This document shows positions 1-6,129 of a stretch of DNA of 18,673 nt, piece after piece (the first letter of the stretch is position 1; every line of letters starts with the position of its first letter). Source of the DNA: a bacterium (GTDB lineage: Bacteria; Krumholzibacteriota; Krumholzibacteriia; WVZY01); the NCBI GenBank assembly GCA_027296025.1, contig JAPUJU010000362.1, positions 1-18,673 of the forward strand, in the 5' to 3' direction. The translations under genes and the position numbers were made by a program. Below the pieces are notes generated by a model. It had not been told where the DNA came from. It ran no database searches and saw only the letters and a program-made list of their open reading frames with translations.

Positions 1-880
1 ACCAGTTGGTCTGGTTCGCGGTAGCGGCGAGCTTTGTCACCGAAGTAACGGTGTCGGGGCTTTCCTTCGTCTGCAGCTTCGGGACAGGTGGCGAAACACG
101 CTTCATGAACAGAATCACGACCAGTAGCGTACCGAAATATGCGATCAGCTGCATACCGGTGGGGCGCGCCGTGTATCCCACGAGAGCGTGGAGCACCCGG
201 CCCACGACGCTGCCTTCGGAGAGTATTGAAGAGGTATTCCACACCGGAACGGCGAGCACCGAAACGAATCCGGCCTGCGTCAGCTGGTTCACAGCCTGCG
301 ACATCATGCCGGCGGCGAGCAACGCGAGGAGGAAGCTCGTTACTCTGAGAACGTAGCGGGCGGACATCTTTACCAGCCCGAAGTAGATCGCTGCACCTAA
401 CAGCCCTCCCGCGATCAGCCCCGCCAACCCCCCGAATACCAGCTCGGTGAACGTGCTGCCGGAGAGCATCGCGCCGTATGTCATCAGAACGATCTCGGAT
501 CCTTCGCGAAGCACGGCGAGGCAGATCACCACTGCGATGACGTAGAGCGGGCGCCGCCCCTCACAGACCTCATTGCCGATCTTCCTGATTCGCGCCGACA
601 GCGCGCGAGCGTGACTCCTCATCCACACGATCGTCCAGATGATCAGGAGCCCCGCAGTCACGAGTACGCCCGCGTTGAACAATTCCTGCCCGACGCCTTC
701 GACGGCTTCAGAAATCGCGCCCGCACTGTAGGCGACGACTCCCGACCCTGCGAGCCCCGCTCCCAAACCGATACCGATCCAACGGCCGCGCAACGGCAGC
801 CCACGGGTCGCGACCAGTACAACCCCGAGAATCAGTGCGATCTCGAGAAATTCCCGAAAGAAAATGATTGCTATCGACAT
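1..880 (-). CDS. FTR1-family iron permease (3' end cut by window edge)
   Basis: This polytopic inner-membrane protein of the FTR1/EfeU family imports iron through the cytoplasmic membrane. Starting from the ATG at 880, 293 residues read open to the window edge without a stop, so the C-terminus lies outside, probably only slightly beyond. The two family signatures are present: REFLE at residues 9-13 in the first membrane helix and REGSE at 125-129 in a later helix; such R-E-x-x-E motifs bind iron in the family. About seven hydrophobic segments can be read, e.g. around 14-27, 34-52, 73-88 and 114-124. An AGAGGA ribosome site sits 5 bases before the ATG. The gene lies downstream of the cupredoxin gene on the same strand, 144 bases away, the usual FTR1-partner arrangement. 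It is probably controlled by the DtxR-type repressor encoded just upstream. Family assignment is firm; substrate (ferrous or ferric) is inferred from the family. Confidence 0.93.
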   Translation of the reverse strand, partial: MSIAIIFFREFLEIALILGVVLVATRGLPLRGRWIGIGLGAGLAGSGVVAYSAGAISEAVEGVGQELFNAGVLVTAGLLIIWTIVWMRSHARALSARIRKIGNEVCEGRRPLYVIAVVICLAVLREGSEIVLMTYGAMLSGSTFTELVFGGLAGLIAGGLLGAAIYFGLVKMSARYVLRVTSFLLALLAAGMMSQAVNQLTQAGFVSVLAVPVWNTSSILSEGSVVGRVLHALVGYTARPTGMQLIAYFGTLLVVILFMKRVSPPVPKLQTKESPDTVTSVTKLAATANQTNW

Positions 881-906
881 TGTGTCCTCTCTTTGCGCCA
901 GGAACC

Positions 907-1018
907 GGGCGCGCCAGGTAGCGCGAGCGGAACTCTGCAGGAGCTAGCGAGGATCCGCCGCGCAGCGGATAGCCGAGCGAAACGGGCAGCGTAAAGCGAG
1001 CGCACGCCTGGCGCGGCC
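907..1018. repeat. Inverted-repeat structured element between cupredoxin and FTR1 genes
   Basis: The 144-base gap between the two iron genes is filled by an element with imperfect terminal inverted repeats. The left arm (907-918, GGGCGCGCCAGG) pairs with the right arm (1007-1018) at 11 of 12 positions. A second perfect 6-base hairpin, ATCCGC/GCGGAT, lies at 953-970 in the middle. The motif GAGCG recurs at 925, 975 and 998. No open frame is convincing here. It resembles REP- or MITE-like intergenic palindromes, or an mRNA processing structure separating the two cistrons; other copies would be needed to tell. Confidence 0.5.
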
Positions 1019-1024
1019 AGGGCC

Positions 1025-1468
1025 CTACTTCGCAATGATGACGCCCCGCGCCGTGTCTTCGTGAAACTCACCGAAGTACTTGTACGTCCCTGGCTTCAGC
1101 GGACCGATATAGACCGTGATTTTGCCTCCGCCTATGACGATTTTCTCGCGATTCAGATCGTGACTTTCGAACTCCTCCGGGGTCGGGTCGAGGTTTTCGA
1201 TACGGAGCTTGATCTTCTCACCGGCTGGAACAACGATTCTTACCGGCGAGAATTGATGATCCTTGATCTGAATGACGTACACATCCTTCTTTACCGGCTT
1301 GCCATTTTCATCCTTCTCGTATTCCGGCTCTTCGGTTTCCTTTGACTTCTCTGTGCCCTTCTCCTCGGTGGATTCCTTCTTCCCCTCATCCGCAGAACCG
1401 GGTGTCCATCCAAGCGCGAGAACGCCAACCAACACTGTCATCAGACTCAGCTTAAGAAACCTGTTCAT
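1025..1468 (-). CDS. Periplasmic cupredoxin-domain protein, FTR1 partner
   Basis: This is a 147-residue exported protein. Residues 1-26 form a signal peptide (basic start, hydrophobic 7-20, likely cleavage after GSA). A lysine/glutamate-rich linker (about 28-55) follows, then a cupredoxin fold with strands ending in GVIIAK. Candidate metal ligands are the histidine in ESHDLN and the acidic/histidine motif GEFHEDTA near the C-terminus. The cysteine ligand of blue copper proteins is missing; this matches the EfeO-like cupredoxins that accompany FTR1 permeases and are thought to present iron or copper to them. The start has a GAGGAG ribosome site. Its -35/-10 region is overlapped by a perfect palindrome at 1486-1503, so it is probably the first gene of an iron-repressed transcript with the permease. 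Family is clear; the exact metal is inferred. Confidence 0.88.
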   Translation of the reverse strand: MNRFLKLSLMTVLVGVLALGWTPGSADEGKKESTEEKGTEKSKETEEPEYEKDENGKPVKKDVYVIQIKDHQFSPVRIVVPAGEKIKLRIENLDPTPEEFESHDLNREKIVIGGGKITVYIGPLKPGTYKYFGEFHEDTARGVIIAK

Positions 1469-1485
1469 CCCTTTTTCTCCTCTAA

Positions 1486-1503
1486 AGTTAGGAACTCCTA
1501 ACT
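1486..1503. promoter_or_regulatory. DtxR-type operator palindrome on the cupredoxin/FTR1 promoter
   Basis: The sequence AGTTAGGA-AC-TCCTAACT is a perfect 8-base inverted repeat with a 2-base centre and contains TTAGG-N4-CCTAA, the half-site vocabulary of DtxR/IdeR operators. It lies 18 bases before the cupredoxin ATG. On the minus strand a -35-like TTGAAC (1509-1514) would place the -10 region inside the palindrome (about 1485-1491), so a bound repressor would block RNA polymerase. The neighbouring repressor gene carries iron-type ligands, making it the obvious binder. The -10 itself is weak. Confidence 0.75.
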
Positions 1504-1515
1504 GTCTGGTTCAAA

Positions 1516-1533
1516 AAAAAATCGTGATTTTTT
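1516..1533. other. A/T-only palindrome between repressor and cupredoxin genes
   Basis: AAAAAATC-GT-GATTTTTT forms a perfect 8-base inverted repeat in the 125-base gap downstream of the repressor gene. The stem has only one G/C pair per arm and no separate U tract, so it is a poor intrinsic terminator. It may act as an UP-like A/T tract just upstream of the cupredoxin -35, or as a weak bidirectional terminator. Function is not established. Confidence 0.35.
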
Positions 1534-1593
1534 CGCCGACGCCGGCCGATGCCGCATTAAACAAATCGCGGCGGCCTCAGCGTCGGGCAATGA

Positions 1594-2091
1594 CTAGTGG
1601 GCGGCCTGTTCCGTTTCCTCTTTGAGCTCACAATCGGGGCAATGCTCCCCATTCATTCTCCACTCGAGGTACATGTGGAGGTGCTCGATAAACTTACTCA
1701 GGTCCATCCGGCACGTGCCGACAAAATCCAGGCACGCGCTCAGCCGTTCGAACGTGTCGTCGCCAACGACATGTTCGATTTCACATGCTTCGTGCGCCGC
1801 CGTTCGTTCGTCCACCTGGAGTACTTCGACGAGGAAGCGCTGGAGGATCTCGAACCGGTCGTTAACGCCCTCGGCCACACGTCGACCCCGCGCCGACAAC
1901 TTGACCTCGCCGTACGAGGGATGCAGAACGAGCCCTTTCGTCTTGAGAGTTCGAAGCGCCTCTGAGACGCTCGGCATCGTCACCTCCATCTTCGCGGCGA
2001 TGTCCTTGACCCGAACGGCCCCGCCCCGGTTGCCGAGACGAAGAATCGTCTTGAGATACATCTCCATATTCGATGAGAGCTTCTTAACCAT
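1594..2091 (-). CDS. Iron-type DtxR/IdeR-family metal-dependent repressor
   Basis: This 165-residue protein has an N-terminal winged helix (about 9-66, with VRVKDIAAKMEV and PSVSEALRTL as helix-turn-helix) followed by the dimerisation/metal domain. Alignment by eye to DtxR places Met11 (MEMYLKTI), Cys103, Glu106 and His107 (HEACEIEH) at the primary metal ligands. MntR-type manganese sensors carry Asp at the Met11 position, so the sensor looks iron-selective. There is no C-terminal SH3-like domain; the tail ends in a short HCPDC motif that could bind another metal. The ATG at 2091 has only a weak GAAGA ribosome site. A consensus promoter lies upstream with TTAGGT repeats on it, suggesting autorepression. 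Downstream on the same strand are the cupredoxin and FTR1 genes, its likely regulon. Confidence 0.9.
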   Translation of the reverse strand: MVKKLSSNMEMYLKTILRLGNRGGAVRVKDIAAKMEVTMPSVSEALRTLKTKGLVLHPSYGEVKLSARGRRVAEGVNDRFEILQRFLVEVLQVDERTAAHEACEIEHVVGDDTFERLSACLDFVGTCRMDLSKFIEHLHMYLEWRMNGEHCPDCELKEETEQAAH

Positions 2092-2122
2092 GTTCTTCGA
2101 TCCGTACCGGGATCTGGCCCGG

Positions 2123-2150
2123 AGTTAGGTCCATCGAAGTTATATTAGGT
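2123..2150. promoter_or_regulatory. TTAGGT direct repeats, putative autoregulatory operator
   Basis: TTAGGT occurs at 2125-2130 and again at 2145-2150, a 20-base period that puts both on the same face of the helix. The first copy, extended to AGTTAGGT, matches 7 of 8 bases of the arm of the palindrome at 1486-1503. One repeat abuts the -10 of the repressor promoter and the other covers the transcription start region. This fits autorepression by the DtxR-type protein, although the half sites are direct rather than inverted. Confidence 0.55.
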
Positions 2151-2167
2151 CGGCCAAACTCTGTCAA
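2139..2167 (-). promoter_or_regulatory. Sigma70-type promoter of the DtxR-family gene
   Basis: Read on the minus strand, TTGACA (2162-2167) and TATAAC (2139-2144) are separated by exactly 17 bases. The predicted start is near 2132, giving a leader of about 40 bases to the ATG at 2091. The spacer contains a TTAGGT half site. Confidence 0.75.
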
Positions 2168-2207
2168 GAGTTGAAAAGTAAAAATAGCACGAAAAGGGTA
2201 GCTGGGT

Positions 2208-2240
2208 AAAAAAGGGGCGTTCAGGCGGCTATACGCTGAA
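2208..2240 (-). terminator. Possible terminator at the end of the IscA/ErpA gene
   Basis: On the minus strand the arms TTCAG and CTGAA (2220-2240), with a further inner CG/CG pair, straddle the stop codon. They are followed after a short C-rich stretch by six T residues (2208-2213). The stem is short and the T tract is offset, so this is only a moderate candidate. Confidence 0.35.
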
Positions 2241-2558
2241 GGACTCGCCGCAACCGCAGGTGCTGGTCGCGTTCGGGTTGGTGAACACGTAGCCCTTCCC
2301 GTTGAGGCCAGTCGTGTAATCCAACGTGATTCCGGTGAGGTAGAGCTGGCTCTTCGTGTCGATAAGGAGGCGCACACCGTCCTTTTCAATGACCGCATCG
2401 CCTTCCCGCTTTTCCGTCTCGAACGAGAGATCGTACTGGAGGCCGGAGCAGCCGCCGCCACGAACGCCAACCCGTAGATAGGACTCGGTGTGCTTCGTGT
2501 TCTCCTCGATCATCGTGTTCTTTATCGCAAGAACGGCGTCGTCGGTAATTGTCAACAT
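2229..2558 (-). CDS. A-type iron-sulfur cluster carrier (IscA/ErpA/HesB family)
   Basis: This 109-residue cytoplasmic protein receives Fe-S clusters from a scaffold and passes them to apo-enzymes. The three conserved cysteines are present: Cys37 in RGGGCSGL and the C-terminal pair Cys101/Cys103 in CGCGESF; the protein has full family length. I chose the ATG at 2558 because GGGAG lies 8 bases before it and the family starts with a short MLTIT-like strand; the longer frame from a TTG at 2627 would add 23 residues unlike the family. It has its own strong promoter at 2670-2698 and is followed by the iron repressor gene. It may serve the Fe-S enzymes encoded nearby (NadA, MutY). ErpA versus IscA cannot be settled from sequence alone. 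Confidence 0.92.
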   Translation of the reverse strand: MLTITDDAVLAIKNTMIEENTKHTESYLRVGVRGGGCSGLQYDLSFETEKREGDAVIEKDGVRLLIDTKSQLYLTGITLDYTTGLNGKGYVFTNPNATSTCGCGESFSV

Positions 2559-2911
2559 GTGCGATCTCCCTTGCCGGAACACCGGCCACGTGTATCGAAA
2601 GCGGTCAACCCTTTGATTTTCGAGCAATTAACGGACCAGCGGGGGTCTTGCGCTCTCTTTCCGCCCTTAATTATACGCAGCGAACTGGCACAGGTCAATA
2701 CAAAAAATCGTTAACTCACTCTCCGGTAACGCCTTCTGCTCCCTATGGGGGCCGCTTTTCCCTTCCCCTCCACTCCGGACGCGCGTATACTCCAACCCAA
2801 TCATGAAGGTTCCGGGCCAGCCCGGGCCTCCCGATTTACCCCGCTTTCGGGGCTGCAGATTGCGGATTCGAACACGGCGCCCACCGAATTCCCTCTGCGA
2901 GACTCCCCTGT
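2559..2911. other. Divergent intergenic region, Fe-S carrier / outer-membrane protein
   Basis: This 353-base gap separates two divergent genes. It holds the strong minus-strand promoter of the Fe-S carrier and a plausible plus-strand -10 (TATACT, 2786-2791) with no good -35. In the plus-strand leader there are two GC hairpins in a row: CCGGG/CCCGG at 2812-2825 and CCCCG/CGGGG at 2839-2852. Short frames across it show no family features. No tRNA fold or known riboswitch core could be recognised. Confidence 0.5.
2670..2698 (-). promoter_or_regulatory. Sigma70-type promoter of the Fe-S carrier gene
   Basis: On the minus strand TTGACC (2693-2698), a 17-base spacer and a perfect TATAAT (2670-2675) form a near-consensus promoter. 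Transcription should start near 2663, leaving a leader of about 105 bases before the ATG at 2558. No TTAGG-type box is visible on it, so control may differ from the FTR1 genes. Confidence 0.8.
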
Positions 2912-3820
2912 ATGGAGGACGACGTATTGCGAGGATTGAGGATCCTGAAATGGATCGCCGTTGTCGTTCCGCAGTTCGTTTTTGCGACGAGCGCGCCGGG
3001 CCAGGCGTGGGTGCAGAAAGAGGACGGGTACTTTTTCAAACTTGCCGCGAGCTACCTGTCAACGGACGAAATGTTTGATTTTCAGGGAAATCGAACGCCG
3101 GTCTTCGCCAGTGATTCGACGAAGTCGGACGGGACCTACAGAGAGTTCGCGATCACCGCGTACCTCGAATACGGCATCAATGAGCGTTTGACGTTCGTCG
3201 GCAACCTGCCGTTCAAAATCGTGTCGAACCAGTTTATCGAGAGCCTGCCGCCCATCGATCCGAGGAAGGTGACGCTCACGAACGGTGGCGTGAGTGATCT
3301 GACGACGTCTCTGCGAGCGCAGATGCTCGAGAAGCCCGCCCTGTCGCTTCAGGGAGGTATCAAAATTCCCCTCGGTTATGAACAGAACCCCGACAACGCC
3401 GGCCCACGTCTGGGCACAGGAAAAGTCGACGCGGAGCTCGGTCTTATTGGAGGCGTGAGCTTCTGGCCTGTGCCGGCCTACGCCAGCGGCGGAATCGGTT
3501 ACCGCTGGCGCGGCGGCGCGGAGTTCCACAACGAGTACCTGTTCAACCTCGAAACGGGGTACACGTTGCGCAGGCTCTTCATGAAAATTCGGTTCGAGGG
3601 AACGAAGAATGTTGAGGATCTAACCCAGGTGCCGTCCAATGCAACGACGGCGGAGCGCCAGGACAATATCGGCGACCAGGACGTCTACAAGTTGCTGCCC
3701 GCTCTCACGTACCACTTCACTCCGGGTTTTTCGGCAACGGCCGAAGCCTACTACTCGTTCGCGGGCAAAAACACCGTGTACGGGACGACGTGGGCACTGG
3801 GCCTCGAGTGGAACAGATAA
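2912..3820 (+). CDS. Outer-membrane beta-barrel protein, transporter-like
   Basis: This is a secreted protein of about 300 residues with a hydrophobic signal segment (about 14-30, ending SAPGQA before W). The mature part is made of alternating strands with aromatic girdles, such as FKLAASYLS, REFAITAYLEYGIN and ALTYHFTPGFSATAEAYYSF, and ends in a strand (WALGLEWNR), as in outer-membrane barrels. It resembles the broad MetA-pathway/transporter-like barrel group, but I cannot name a substrate. Start choice is open: the ATG at 2912 has no ribosome site, while a TTG at 2927 lies 7 bases after GGAGG (2915-2919) and gives a cleaner signal peptide. It stands alone on the plus strand; its stop codon is one base from that of the convergent PfpI gene. 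Confidence 0.7.
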   Translation: MEDDVLRGLRILKWIAVVVPQFVFATSAPGQAWVQKEDGYFFKLAASYLSTDEMFDFQGNRTPVFASDSTKSDGTYREFAITAYLEYGINERLTFVGNLPFKIVSNQFIESLPPIDPRKVTLTNGGVSDLTTSLRAQMLEKPALSLQGGIKIPLGYEQNPDNAGPRLGTGKVDAELGLIGGVSFWPVPAYASGGIGYRWRGGAEFHNEYLFNLETGYTLRRLFMKIRFEGTKNVEDLTQVPSNATTAERQDNIGDQDVYKLLPALTYHFTPGFSATAEAYYSFAGKNTVYGTTWALGLEWNR

Positions 3821-3821
3821 C

Positions 3822-4520
3822 CTACGGCAGCGGTTTTGCCTCTACATGCGGTATCGATCCCGCGTCCCAATCCAGAACGAGTCCCTTCGCAACGCGCCTC
3901 GCATTCTCCAACGAATAAAGATGCTCGACCAGGTACAGAGCGGGCTGATAGCTCAGCGCTCCCCCGACGGACGTGATGAATTTTCCATCCACAACAAACA
4001 TCGCATCGCGGCGAACGTCGATCTTCGGAAACATCTCGGCGAGCTGCTGTTGATCGGACGGGAACGTCGTCGCTACCCGTCCGTCCAGAGCGCCGGTGCC
4101 GGCGAGCGGAAATGCGCCGTCGCATACCGTTACTACGTATCGAGCGTCGGCGACGGTCTGCTTCAGCCACCGCATCAGAGTGTCGTTCTCCAGGTCGGCC
4201 GACATGCTCGTTTCGGTGCTCGGAATTACGAGTATATCGACGTTCGGCACGTCGTCGAACGAGTAGTCCGGCGTTATGCGGATCCCTTCGAATGTAACGA
4301 AGGGTTTTCCGTCCGGCGTGACGATGAAGCAGCGAATGTAGTTATCAGGATCGCGGAAGATGGTGTGTTGAAAAATGTCGTACGGGGCCATCAGCTCCGA
4401 GTTGTACACGCCACCAACGCACAAGAAGCCGGCTTTGAGCACACCTGTGTGCTTTGGTTCGGCGCCGACTCCACTGGCCAAGAGTAAGACGAACACACAG
4501 ACAAGAGTCAAACGCAACAT
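3822..4520 (-). CDS. Exported DJ-1/PfpI-superfamily protein
   Basis: This 232-residue protein has a clear signal peptide (residues 1-20, LLLASGVGA before EP) and then a DJ-1/PfpI (class I glutamine amidotransferase-like) domain. The nucleophile-elbow cysteine is Cys133 in VVTVCDGAFPLAGTGALDG, and Glu42 in NSELMAPYDIF occupies the usual acidic position; the TTFPSD motif after the elbow resembles GlxA-type members. Members are deglycases, chaperones or hydrolases; which applies is unknown. Most relatives are cytosolic, so periplasmic export is notable. AGAGGA precedes the ATG by 5 bases. It is the last gene of the di-heme/Rieske/porin operon, 12 bases after the porin stop, suggesting a role in coping with oxidised or glycated envelope proteins. 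Confidence 0.87.
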   Translation of the reverse strand: MLRLTLVCVFVLLLASGVGAEPKHTGVLKAGFLCVGGVYNSELMAPYDIFQHTIFRDPDNYIRCFIVTPDGKPFVTFEGIRITPDYSFDDVPNVDILVIPSTETSMSADLENDTLMRWLKQTVADARYVVTVCDGAFPLAGTGALDGRVATTFPSDQQQLAEMFPKIDVRRDAMFVVDGKFITSVGGALSYQPALYLVEHLYSLENARRVAKGLVLDWDAGSIPHVEAKPLP

Positions 4521-4532
4521 GAGAATCCTCTG

Positions 4533-5669
4533 CTAAAAGTAGGTGGCTACACCGAAGACCACACCGGCCTCGCGCCCCGCGATATTAAAGCGATCGTTCA
4601 GCCAATTGTAGTGATAGTCCAGCTTGAAAACGGTGGCCGGCACCGGCCGGAAGCCCAGCCCGAGCGTCAGTCGGGTGTGATCGTCGCCTTCGCGATCCGT
4701 GTCGAAGTCGACGTAGTCGTATCGCACGGCGCCGGCGAAAAACGAGTTCGGCATCTCCTTGAACAAACCGCGCAAGAAGTCCACTCGCCCCTCAAGGTAT
4801 ATGCCTTGCTGCTTCTCCGCGAACAGCCCGACGAACCCCTCGGGTATGTCAACAAAGTCTCTAGCATACTCGCCCAAAAACGCCAGGGACCGGAAGCGGT
4901 ACTCGCCGTCGATGGTGACGATGGTGACGTCGCGGCGCTCGTCGATCTTGACGCCCTCCTCTTCCCACTCGTTGTAGGGACCGGTGTGCGCGGAAACCGC
5001 AATCTCGCCCGACGGAAAAGGACTCACTTCGAGGCGTCCCACGAACGACGGATGGTTGTTGTTGTCCTCGAAGTTGGACTTGCCACCGGGGATGAACGTG
5101 CGGTCGGACAGGATGCCATCATCCAGTCCGTTGACCAGGTACGCCTCGTACGTCACGCGCGAATTTGTGGTCGGGTAGAAGGCACCGAGAAAGCCCATGC
5201 CCGGCTCCGAAAATGTCGTCGGAATCAACCGAGTGCTGACGAGCGGGCGGTCGACCAGGTACTGCGCCGGGCTGTCGTGCGTCAGGTTGAAGCGCCCGAG
5301 CGGTGACAGCAGTATGCCGGCGCGAAAGGTCAGCCTCTGGTGGATCTCGAAGTCAACGATGGCCAACTCGATCTTGACCTCTTCGCCGCCGTCTTCGAAC
5401 TCCAACTCGGCAGCCAGCCGCACACGCTCGGACAGCGCGGCGAAAGCGAACAGGTTGATTCGCTCCAATATAAAGCTCTGCTCAGACACAAAACCGTCCG
5501 CGCGCTCGTAGCGATACTGTGCGTCCGCATAGCCGCCGAACTTCGCCCCCTCGCCGACCTGCAGGATGAAAGGCTTGTCGTAGATTCCCCCGGGCACGAA
5601 CGGGCGTTCATCATCCGCGCTTGCCGCGGTCGCCACCAGAAGCAGCAGCGCTGCCGTTGCAATTTTCAT
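4533..5669 (-). CDS. Outer-membrane porin, phosphate-selective OprO/OprP-like
   Basis: This 378-residue protein has a signal peptide (about 1-18, TAASA before DD) and a beta-barrel. Features include GGYADAQYRYE, the family-like stretch GILLSPLGRFNLTHDSPAQYLVDRPLVS (split over about 117-145), many amphipathic strands, and a terminal phenylalanine (GVATYF), the outer-membrane insertion signal. Length fits 16-stranded porins of the OprO/P group, whose members carry phosphate or other anions; selectivity here is not readable. An AGGA ribosome site lies before the ATG. It sits 20 bases after the Rieske stop and 12 bases before the PfpI gene, so it is co-transcribed with a periplasmic redox pair and may admit the substrate of that system. 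Confidence 0.82.
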   Translation of the reverse strand: MKIATAALLLLVATAASADDERPFVPGGIYDKPFILQVGEGAKFGGYADAQYRYERADGFVSEQSFILERINLFAFAALSERVRLAAELEFEDGGEEVKIELAIVDFEIHQRLTFRAGILLSPLGRFNLTHDSPAQYLVDRPLVSTRLIPTTFSEPGMGFLGAFYPTTNSRVTYEAYLVNGLDDGILSDRTFIPGGKSNFEDNNNHPSFVGRLEVSPFPSGEIAVSAHTGPYNEWEEEGVKIDERRDVTIVTIDGEYRFRSLAFLGEYARDFVDIPEGFVGLFAEKQQGIYLEGRVDFLRGLFKEMPNSFFAGAVRYDYVDFDTDREGDDHTRLTLGLGFRPVPATVFKLDYHYNWLNDRFNIAGREAGVVFGVATYF

Positions 5670-5689
5670 TTAGCTTTTTCCTTTCTCGA

Positions 5690-6109
5690 TTAAATGTAGA
5701 TCGTAATGACTTCTCTCTCGAGTCGAACGTCGTAGCGGGTCAACGCCTCGATTGCGGGTCCACGCACGACTTTGCCGTCGAGATCGTACGTCGACCCGTG
5801 ACACGGGCACCGCAGCTGCGTCCTGGCCGGCCGAACCTGGCACCCCTGGTGCGTGCACCGGGTTGACAGCGCGTGGAACTCATCGGGTGCAACTTCGATC
5901 AAGGCGATCTGATCGTCGAGGAAGTCCACGTCGACGAGAATCGCGTTGCCGTCCTTTGCCAGCAGTCTGAACTCCGACAAAGCGACCTTAACCTGGTCGT
6001 CGACAATGACGCCTTCGTAGCGCGGGATGGTCGAGCACCCCTGCAGTGTCCCCAGTGCGGCCGCGCCGGCGCACGTACCGGCCAGAACCATGAATTCCCT
6101 TCTGTTCAT
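5690..6109 (-). CDS. Tat-exported Rieske [2Fe-2S] protein
   Basis: This 139-residue protein carries a twin-arginine signal at the start (NRREFMV, Arg3-Arg4), a hydrophobic stretch, and a possible lipobox LQGC with Cys25, so it may be a lipoprotein. The Rieske motifs are complete: C85-T-H87 with Cys90, and C101-P-C103-H104; Cys85/Cys101 and His87/His104 would bind the cluster, and Cys90/Cys103 would form the usual disulfide. That disulfide implies a high-potential respiratory-type Rieske domain. No cytochrome b gene adjoins. I chose the ATG at 6109, 9 bases after GGAG; an ATG at 6124 lacks a ribosome site. It lies just after the di-heme gene, suggesting that the two exchange electrons in the periplasm. 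Confidence 0.9.
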   Translation of the reverse strand: MNRREFMVLAGTCAGAAALGTLQGCSTIPRYEGVIVDDQVKVALSEFRLLAKDGNAILVDVDFLDDQIALIEVAPDEFHALSTRCTHQGCQVRPARTQLRCPCHGSTYDLDGKVVRGPAIEALTRYDVRLEREVITIYI

Positions 6110-6129
6110 TCGCCTCTGCTCCATGACCG

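Noticed and set aside
6..994. Plus-strand frames over the left edge
   Set aside because: The minus strand encodes an FTR1 permease with both R-E-x-x-E motifs; these plus frames are its antisense or intergenic noise.
1516..1533. A/T palindrome as an intrinsic terminator
   Set aside because: The stem has almost no G/C pairs and no separate U tract.
2855..2885. TTCGAA-containing stretch resembling a tRNA T-loop
   Set aside because: Flanking bases do not form a 5-base T stem and no anticodon or acceptor arms could be built.
2803..3078. 91-residue plus frame starting ATGAAGGTTCC
   Set aside because: It overlaps the barrel gene in another frame, lacks a signal or family motif, and crosses two GC hairpins.
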